Source: Adineta ricciae (lineage: Eukaryota > Rotifera > Eurotatoria > Adinetida > Adinetidae). From it: a stretch of DNA of 64,000 bases. Position 1 is the stretch's first letter. Each line of letters opens with the position of its first letter. The position numbers and the translations under genes were made by a program. Of the stretch, positions 56,162-64,000 are shown piece by piece. The DNA is taken from NCBI GenBank assembly GCA_905250025.1, contig CAJNOJ010000176.1:157693-221692 (forward strand). The letters run 5' to 3'. The notes beneath the pieces are model-generated. The model did not search any database, had not been told where the DNA came from, and worked only from the letters and a program-made list of their open reading frames with translations.

Positions 56162-58865
56162 TCACAAATCAGTGTCGAACCAAGCAGCCATTTGAGGATT
56201 ATTAGTATTATGAGGTGGAGGTGTTTGATGATGGTTTGACGAACGAGGCGAACCTTGCATCATATCTCGATCGCCGATGAGTACTTGATTATCCATTAAA
56301 CTTCCCAGACCACTACCACCTGCACCTTCAGATGCATAATAATTCATTGTTGGAACATCATGAAGGGGTGGTGGAGTTCCTCGATAGGGATTTGCATATG
56401 TACCATTAGTCGAACCATTTCCCATGCTGTAGTGCTAGAAATGCGCGAGTAAATCAGATTCAATCTCTGAAGAAGATGATTCGTTTAAGACTTACGTTGT
56501 TGATCATATGTTCTTCGCGATACAAAGCTGATGTGACATCTTGTGATAAACGCTTTTTCATATCATACGGTTTATCATCCGATAGACGAAATAGAATTGC
56601 TGCTGCGTATGTAGCTAGAGGAAAACAACTGTGTATAATCTTAAAATAAAGAAGAGTTTCGACTTACCAACGCCTTCGTCACTCGATTTGAGTAATTCAG
56701 TCAGTTTTTGTGTACAATTTTGCTTTTCAACAATGTCTGCACATAAACGATCATTCACGAGTTCACACAAAACACCCGCAGCTGCACGTTGAATTGCAAT
56801 ATTCGATGGTGGATAGAGAAGCTAAACACGCAAATCAATAAACTCAACAAAAAAGGTGAAGAAAACCACAATTTCCTACTCGAACAAATAATGGAATACA
56901 ATCTAAATCACGTATGATTATTCGATTTTGCTGATCTTTCGCAATAATATGTAGGGCACTAACACACGCTTCGAGAATATCATCCATTCGAATATAATTA
57001 TCAATTAATTCAACATTAGGCTGTTGTCGTTGTAATTCCTGATGACTTCGAACGAGTAACTGTGCTAATTTCTGTATCGAACCCGTTTCACGCAAAACTG
57101 GAAGATTATTGGGCGACAAAGCTAAATTTCGCACTAGACTTATAGTCGATTTGATAATAGGCCATGAATAGATTGCCGGATTAAGTAATTCAACAATTGG
57201 TAATAGACCATTGACATTTCGAACTGTATCTTGTGCTTCTGCCGCATGGGAATGTCGAGATGTAATATGTCTTAATGCGCAAATGGCTGGTTCTAGAATT
57301 TCTTCTTTATCATGACCTTGAATAATCGCGTTGATCAATCCATGAACACCATTCGATTGAACAACAGCCATTTTGTTGTATTGGTTATTACATGTCAAAT
57401 TGGAGAGAATGCCGACAGCACATGAAACGGTGATGAGATCGTTGGTTTGTAATAATTCAATGAGTAAGCGAAGGAGTGAGTCAAGATTTTCCTAAAAGAA
57501 AAGGGTTTCTTTAGGAAAAAATAATGATTTGTTAGTCTACGAACTAGTTTAACAGCTTGATCGGAAAGATTTCGAAGAATTTGTAAACAATTTTGTTGTA
57601 CACGTAAGCTTATTGGTTGATATAATTGTTTTTCAAGAATTTGAACTGCATTTTTCGATATCATGACGATTTTGATGGATGGACTGACCGATAAAACTCG
57701 AAGAAGACGTGTTGTTGTCCATAACAGTTTTTCATAATCTGTTAATTCCAAAATCCGTAACAGTTGTTGAGGACCATTGCTTGATTCGATAATGATCTAA
57801 ATCGATAAACATAGAGATAATCATTTCTTCTGAAATCGAGTTCGTTTCAAAGCTTAAAATGCGTCACCGAGAACAAAAGACAAGAAGCCATTCTAGTTTC
57901 CTTTGTCAATACTGCAAAACTTACCAAACAAACAAGAAAAAGACTTTCTAAACACATGGACAGCGAAATGACGGCGACTTTCATGCTTATTTACCTTCAC
58001 TTCTTCATTGTTGAATGCTAACATATGAAGACAATCAGTAAGAATAGCCAAAAACTTCGGATTGGTACTGTTTAACAATCCCACCATTTTCTGACAACCA
58101 CCACAACGAAGAATTTCCAATTTAGCATTCTCTAAATGTAACAATAAATTGTGTAACGTCGAGAGTGAGTAATTAACCACGGATTCAATCGATGAACTAG
58201 AAAACGACAAGAAAGGATAAGACAAGAGAGGAAAAATATTCTTACTCGAGAAGTCGAACAAGAATTGGAATAACACCACCTTTGAAAAGTAGAACAAGGC
58301 CTTGCTTTTGATGAGACAGACAATGAAACACCCCTGCTATTCCACGACGTGTTTCATCGTTAGCACGTGGATTAGAGATCGCTTGAATTAAGGCTTGAAT
58401 CATTTGTGGAGTAGATAAAGCTATTCGGCTTGCTTCTTTCTTTGCTAACGTATGTAAAATCAATGCAGCTTGACCTGAAACAATCGGATCATCATCGCTC
58501 AATAAACGAATCAATTCCGGAAGAGCTTTTTCAGTTATATCAGCATCCTCTTTATAATTAATGATATCAATGACAGCATTTTTTAACAATTGTGATGGCT
58601 CGGCAAGTTTCTGAACGGCCGTCGGTTGACCATTAGCAAATTGAGGTGAAGCCATTGGCATGGATATTCCACCAGCTACACCATCTTCGAGGGTCTCAGG
58701 AAATATCGCTGCGCGAATACGTTGAGCACGTGTTGAACTCAACTGGGCACTCATTGATTCAATATGTTCCTGGACCATATAATCGTCCATATGACCATTA
58801 CGAACATGAGAACGATGACCATGTCCATTCATTCCATTTGTCGTTGGATAAGTTTCGTACTCCAT
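56162..58865 (-). CDS. beta-catenin/armadillo B (adhesion-type features kept, degron absent)
   Basis: It starts [20 protein letters not shown] at 58865. The N-tail has no DSGxxS. It does have [19 protein letters not shown], a near-exact match to the alpha-catenin-binding segment of beta-catenin. Twelve armadillo repeats can be followed: [132 protein letters not shown] and [19 protein letters not shown]. The Tyr equivalent to human Y654 is kept, while the Y670 position is Met (YDMKKR). The C-terminus ends AAWFDTDL, the classic PDZ-binding end of beta-catenin. Cadherin-bound junction scaffold and possible TCF coactivator; its turnover should not depend on beta-TrCP. Confidence 0.93.
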
Positions 58866-60196
58866 GGGAAGATCAGAAGAGATTTATCGAAATAAAACAC
58901 AAACGATTGAACTCTATCCAGCACTAGTTAAACTGTATTCTGATTCGCCATATTGTTTATTCGATAGTACATTGAACAAGTTAAACAAATAAACAGAACA
59001 GAACGGACAAATAATTGCTACGAAAAAAAAATCTTTCTGAAAATATGTCATTCTTAGTATTTCATAAAAAAAACGAGAAAAATGCAAATTTTAGGATATT
59101 AGTCGAGAAAATATCAATTCTGGCAATAGATGGCGCGCATTGATACGATAACGCAGTTGACCTATGGTCATATATATATTCAAGATATGTACGGCAGAAC
59201 TATATGTTGAATAGAATCATAAAAAGACGGTACGTATGCCCTACTGAACATTATCGAACGAATAAGAGTCATTATTTCTACTTTTACTGTTGTAAATTTA
59301 TATGACAAAGCGAAAGTAAGTTTTGTTCATGATTAAAAAACCGTTATAATCTTCGCACATATTCAAAAGTAGAAGAAATAAAACTCGTTTATCGGTGTAC
59401 TTCCAAGGCTATGTTGTGTAAATATGTCAATAATAAGTTTCATTGATGATTGTCTTACGCTCGAAAAATCTTTGAATTTTATTATCATATATTCCTCATG
59501 AATAGCTGTCAAGAAGTTATATAATAACCAAAATCGATAGAAAGCAATTTCGAACCTTCTCGTTCGTTTATCTTTTCATTTTCAAGTCAAACATAGATAC
59601 TCATTTCGAAGAATGTATTTGCTCTCGTTAAACAGTCTCTTGTTGTTTTTTTTTTCAAAGAAAATCACGGTGCACGTTCGATTGTTGTTGAACAAATGTA
59701 GTTTTAGTTTAATAAGAAGTTTTTATTATATGTAATTGCTAATCTATCATTAACCGAACAATAATATAAAACAAGTTGAATAAAAGTTTGTAAAAAACGG
59801 ACACATATGTAATTTGTATATAACTCGCTTATCAAAGAAAATAGAAGAAGAGAAACAAGAAGGAGAGTCGATTTTGACTTCAAAATCTCAATCAAATCTT
59901 GTTTTCTTATACAAAAACTGTCAAATACTCGTTCAAATGTCGACTGTGAATGTTTCTCGCATTAGATTGCTGTAATAAGGCTGATGCTGATGTTCCAAGA
60001 TCGGTTCCAACACCACTGATCGATGACTGCAAAGAAAAAATAACATTCGAAATGGATTTTTCAAAACTTCATGCAATTTGATTAATAAAGATGCAAGCAA
60101 TGATTATCAAAGACGAGTAGATCTATTTGATGTATTAAAGTTAGTTACACGCAAAACAAAAACAAAGCGTTGACAAAATGAAAAAAAAACCTAAAT
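58866..60196. other. spacer between protocadherin and beta-catenin B
   Basis: About 1.3 kb, AT-rich, containing the beta-catenin B promoter and the protocadherin 3' UTR. A short exon-like stretch near 59940-60030 (cattagattgctgtaataag) is not assignable. The poly-T run near 59647 and the small minus-strand frame at 59704-59895 are not called. Confidence 0.35.
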
Positions 60197-63100
60197 TTAG
60201 CAACGAGTAGAAGCAATGGGGCTGAATCGAGCATTAAGATAGCAAAAGCTGTTGTCTCCTACTTCAACTGTTGCTGCTGCTGTTGTTTGTTGTCGACAAG
60301 CATCAACAATGGCTGTCGCACCTGAGGAGGAGGGAGAAGAGGAAGATAAGAATAAGTGAGTTGACGTGCTCGATAATAATGAATAACAATGAGAACAAAC
60401 ATGATTAATGAAATGATTAGAGTTAGAGCAAGCAATACAAGCATTAGTTAATGGTTGAACTCTATGGACTACCTCGTGAGATTCGGATATAATATCCATT
60501 GCATCTTCAGATATCGCAGGACGTCGGAGATCCATTGAACGTCTTTGTTGTTGATTATTAACCCATTGCATGTCTTCATTAATTGTGTCCAAATGTGTAG
60601 GAGGTTCGTTCGATTCACGTATGGTTGTACGGAATGAACCTGTATTTGTCGGTGCTGGCCGATCACTAACATCGGATGAACTTGACGAACTGCTCGTCGA
60701 ACGATTGTCGTATGTTGATAGTAATTCTTCGATCGTTGTATTTATCGGTGGTTCGCTGACTTTGTAGTGTCCGGAAAGAAGACGGTTGTTAATTGGTGAT
60801 GACGTTGTTTGTTCACTGCTATGTGATGAATCGTCATCACGTACACCCAACGCATAAGGTGAAGATTCGACGATAGGAGTTTTTGATTTCAGAAATGATA
60901 TTCCTTGCGCTGATGAATTCTGACTGATTTTGAAAAATGGTGGAACGCGATGTTTAGCGCGTTGGATATTATAATAAATAACAATAAATAATATTGCAAT
61001 GATAATAAGGATAAATGCACTGACACTTGCTATGATCGCATAAGTTGTACTATTGTCTGCGGATCGAGATGTACCAATCGTTGATGCTGGATATGAGTTT
61101 GATGGTAAATTGCGAATTGTTACAATAACATCAGTGGAAAGATTCATTTTTAAAGTTGAACAGACTTGTTGAACAGTGATTTGAAATTGATAAGCTTCTT
61201 GAATCGGTGATGTAGATGTATTGGACCAAGTTAGATTACCTGTGGAAGAAATTGAGAAGAGAGAATCATATGGACCAATGATGGAATATTGCACTTGACA
61301 ACGATTATCTTTAATGATCTAAATGAAAATGAAAGAAAATGTGAAAAGAAGAGTTAGATTGAAGAATTTTCTCACTTGAATTGTACCAATGTTTGAGAGA
61401 GAATCATTAAGTGGATAGTCGGCTGACAATAGATATGAATTCATTAGGAAGGCTAAGGGTGTATAGAGATAAACATGAAGGTCGGTCTGATCTGACTGAA
61501 ATTTTACCAAGAAAATTCAATTGATGATTAATTACATGTAGAAAAACTTACATATTGTCCATCAGAAACATTCAAAACACAGATACATGTTTGACAAACA
61601 GGAAGATTTTGAAAATTCGTTAGTTGTAATCGAAATTGACGAAGACTAAATGATCGAACACAACACCGATGAATTCCTATACATCTAAAACGATCTTACC
61701 TAGTTTTTACAATTTGCAAATTAAGCGATGATGAATCACACGAGTAACTATACACTAATCTCGGATTCTAAACAAAAACTAACTCTAAAAAACTTTCAAT
61801 TGATTAATTTCTTCTTTACCGCATCCATATCACTAACAGTTCCATTGACTGTTGGTATCTGATCGAGATTATTCATTGTATATCCGACCATGATGTAAGG
61901 CGAAGAAAGAAACCTTGGTGGATACAGATTTAACTCATAGATATTTACATGTAACACAGTTGTTGCAAATCGATTCGGATTATTTTCTTGTTCAGCCTAA
62001 TCAACGAAAAGAAAATATCAATTAAAACTTCAATCATGCACTAATTTTACTTTAATTAACAGATCGAACTGAGCTATTGAATCCAAATTCGATTGAAGAG
62101 TAATAACACCTGTGTATTTATCAATATTAAAGTACATATCTACGAAAAATAACATTGAACACATTTAGATAAAACGTCTATCTTCATACTCGATGTGGAA
62201 AATGAATAGATGATCGTTGCATTGATTCCAAAATCTTGATCATACGCAAAGATTCGTCCTTCTTTCGGCACTACTTCGTAACCCTAACATAAAGAAAAAA
62301 GGTAAATAGATTTCAATAAAAATGTTATAGACTGTACAATAGTTGTGTCGATAGAAATGTTTAGATTATACGACGTGGATATTCGAAATTTCGGATCTAA
62401 GTTATCCACATCGATGAGATGTATTGAAACAATAGTTTGCGATGACAATGGTGGATTGCCGTTATCCTAGAGACAAGAAGTGATTCAAAATTTTCAAATC
62501 GAATTCGGTTACTTGTGCAACAATGATTAAATTAAAGTTTGGTACCATTGAATTATAATCAAGTGGTCGAACTAATATCAGACTAGCATTTGTTGAGCTT
62601 ACCAATCGAAAATATGACTACGAACGAATAATCAATAAGCTTCAATGAAATTCAACGAAACGAATTCTCTTACCGCATATGACGAGAGATTATTCTGTAA
62701 AGAGTATGAAAATGTACCCGAGGCTCCCGAATCCGGATCGGTAGCTGTGATTGCGGTGGATACAATGGTGTTGACCGAAGTTGTTTCAGTTAGATTTATA
62801 TGATAGATTGATTGAGAAAATGTCGGAGGATTATCATTAATATCGATGAGATCAAGTTGAAAGTCAATATCATGAATCGATCGATCGGATAAAACTATAC
62901 ATTCGACTATAAAACGAAAGGGATTGGGAAAACCATTCGATGTCCACCATTCATAATCCAAGGCTAAATGAAATATAATAGCATTGCTTCGCAATGTCAA
63001 ATGATGTCAAAACTCACGAGAACGTAAATATAAATCAGTGAAATTTAAGGTAAAATAATCGGTTCCATTGGTTTTTACATCTGAACTATTATAAATCAGT

Positions 63101-63579
63101 CGTGTGGAGATTTCGGAGGGTGAACCAGTAATTTGTAAGCGAGCAACCAGATTTCCCGGTTGAGTATTTTCGGGCATTGTTATGATTTGAAGTGCAGGTA
63201 GAAATTGTAGTGTACATGGTTGACCTACGGAAATATTTTCATAAAGAAAAACATTTGACATTGATCATGTTTATCAATCTGATTAACGTATTAAAAGCGG
63301 TCCATTTGATTTCCTTCTTTCTTTTTTGTCTCTACTGTTTCCATCAGTCATTCTATATTCTGTCGGTTTGTTGATATACACTCAAAAGTTGTTCTCTTGC
63401 GAACAATAATCAATGAATAGTAATTAGCTGAACTCTCATGTTGACCGTTCGAACACGACACTTTCGAGTTGTTTGACCATGTTTAAGTAGGAGAAAAACT
63501 TACCTTGCGCGCGTGCGCTTAGAGCCATTAAGCAAAGCAGCAGCACAAGGCTGATTTCGTTGATGAGAAGTGTACTCAT
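60197..63579 (-). CDS. protocadherin-like transmembrane adhesion protein
   Basis: Exon 1 (63485-63579) encodes the signal peptide MSTLLINEISLVLLLCLMAL SARAQ. A 261-bp intron follows and exon 2 begins GQPCTLQFLPALQ. Cadherin repeats are shown by TMPENTQPGNLVARLQ, IDINDNPPTFSQSIYHINLT, TATDPDSGASGTFSYSLQ, DNGNPPLSSQTIVSIHLIDV and DVDNLDPKF, the D-x-N-D-N-x-P calcium-binding linkers. After the ectodomain there is one membrane helix (YAIIASVSAFILIIIAILFI) and a cytoplasmic tail of about 250 residues rich in Ser, with EELLSTYDNRSTSSSSSSSD and a Cys/His cluster NACIACSNSNHFINHVCSHC. It stops at 60197. The tail lacks a clear classical catenin-binding domain. Several small introns were seen but not all mapped. 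Confidence 0.85.
63314..63424 (+). repeat. left arm of a perfect 111-bp inverted repeat
   Basis: The exact reverse complement lies at 63890-64000, the very end of the window, so the arm may be longer. The left arm is inside intron 1 of the protocadherin. Confidence 0.97.
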
Positions 63580-63753
63580 CGACCAGATGATGGATGACCA
63601 TCAATCACAATAGCAGTCAATCTGAAAAAAACGACGAATTCTTTCAGATAAAAAATTCTTTTCACAAGAAATGTTCTTGAATTATTCAAATAGAAGAATA
63701 CTTTAGATATTCTTTTAGTCGAAGGCAATCTTTTCACTTGAATATAAGCCATA

Positions 63754-64000
63754 ATGGATGTAATGTTCTTACTCGATGAAATGTTTCTTTTGACTATTTC
63801 CATTCGTCTTCTCCTTCATTCTATTGTTTCAATTCGAACGTGCTTAGTAGTTCAGTCTGCCTTTCTTTTGTTTCTGTTATGTTCAGGTGATTACTATTCA
63901 TTGATTATTGTTCGCAAGAGAACAACTTTTGAGTGTATATCAACAAACCGACAGAATATAGAATGACTGATGGAAACAGTAGAGACAAAAAAGAAAGAAG
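63754..64000 (+). CDS. first exon of a probable divergent gene running off the right edge
   Basis: A plus-strand frame from 63754 reads MDVMFLLDEMFLLTISIRLL then CLVVQSAFLLFLLCSG and meets a GT (gtgattact) at 63887-63888, giving a plausible signal-peptide exon of about 45 codons. The sequence after the GT is the exact inverted copy of the protocadherin's intron 1. The simplest reading is a paralogous gene facing away from the protocadherin, its first intron starting here. Only the first exon is visible and the product is inferred. Confidence 0.4.

Noticed and set aside
1-64000. CRISPR arrays, operons or prokaryotic mobile systems
   Set aside because: No regularly spaced identical repeats with unique spacers were seen; the gene structures are spliced and eukaryotic.

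Overview
The window is eukaryotic nuclear DNA, AT-rich, with many spliceosomal genes whose introns are mostly about 45-60 bp (GT..AG). Its gene content fits a bdelloid rotifer such as Adineta or Rotaria. Pointers are the very short introns, NHL-repeat and FG-GAP/VCBS proteins of the kind expanded in bdelloids, an orphan rhodopsin-like receptor, many small non-autonomous DNA transposons, local gene duplicates, and a short tract of TGTGGG, which I recall as the bdelloid telomere unit. The species assignment is inference. Nothing here is prokaryotic: there are no operons, ribosome binding sites or CRISPR arrays.

Layout, 1-25 kb. First come the 3' end of an unrecognised gene (1-548), protein phosphatase methylesterase PPME1 (861-2140), an alpha-1,6-fucosyltransferase-like GT23 enzyme (2773-4094) and an anoctamin/TMEM16 gene on the minus strand (4322-8432). 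The 5' part of an SK-type calcium-activated potassium channel (10158-10755) then stops at a one-base 'n' join. The next 12 kb is repeat-rich. It holds a Tc1/mariner-type MITE, a 0.9-kb mariner-like foldback element, a hAT MITE, two other palindromic elements, piggyBac and EEP/OTU transposon relics, an F-box gene, an NHL-repeat secreted protein and one unrecognised minus-strand gene. A second SK channel copy follows (23184-25184); its first exon is missing.

Layout, 26-50 kb. Two direct copies of an EF-hand/WD40 gene (26582-33793 and 44298-50422) each carry, antisense inside one large intron, a fukutin/LicD-type gene (27262-29341 and 47682-49477). Between the copies lie a truncated membrane-protein gene, a 7-TM receptor and a 738-residue FG-GAP repeat protein.

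Layout, 50-64 kb. All genes here are on the minus strand: a cytosolic cyclophilin, a beta-catenin-like armadillo protein (A), a mitochondrial-type cyclophilin, a second beta-catenin (B) and a protocadherin. At the right edge a perfect 111-bp inverted repeat and a signal-peptide exon on the plus strand suggest a second, head-to-head gene.

The most interesting biology is the beta-catenin pair. Copy A keeps the DSGxxS degron but has lost the alpha-catenin-binding segment and the C-terminal tail. Copy B keeps the alpha-catenin-binding segment and the C-terminal FDTDL motif but has no degron. This looks like a partition of signalling/turnover and adhesion functions between tandem duplicates.

The most important technical caveat is that eight single-'n' joins and one 63-N gap are scars of assembly. 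Several are flanked by exact or near-exact 221-bp duplications. Several kilobases of near-identical duplicate sequence therefore appear to have been assigned to only one copy, and apparent internal gene duplications at 23.2-23.6, 33.3-33.7, 44.4-44.8 and 47.1-47.6 kb should not be read as biology.
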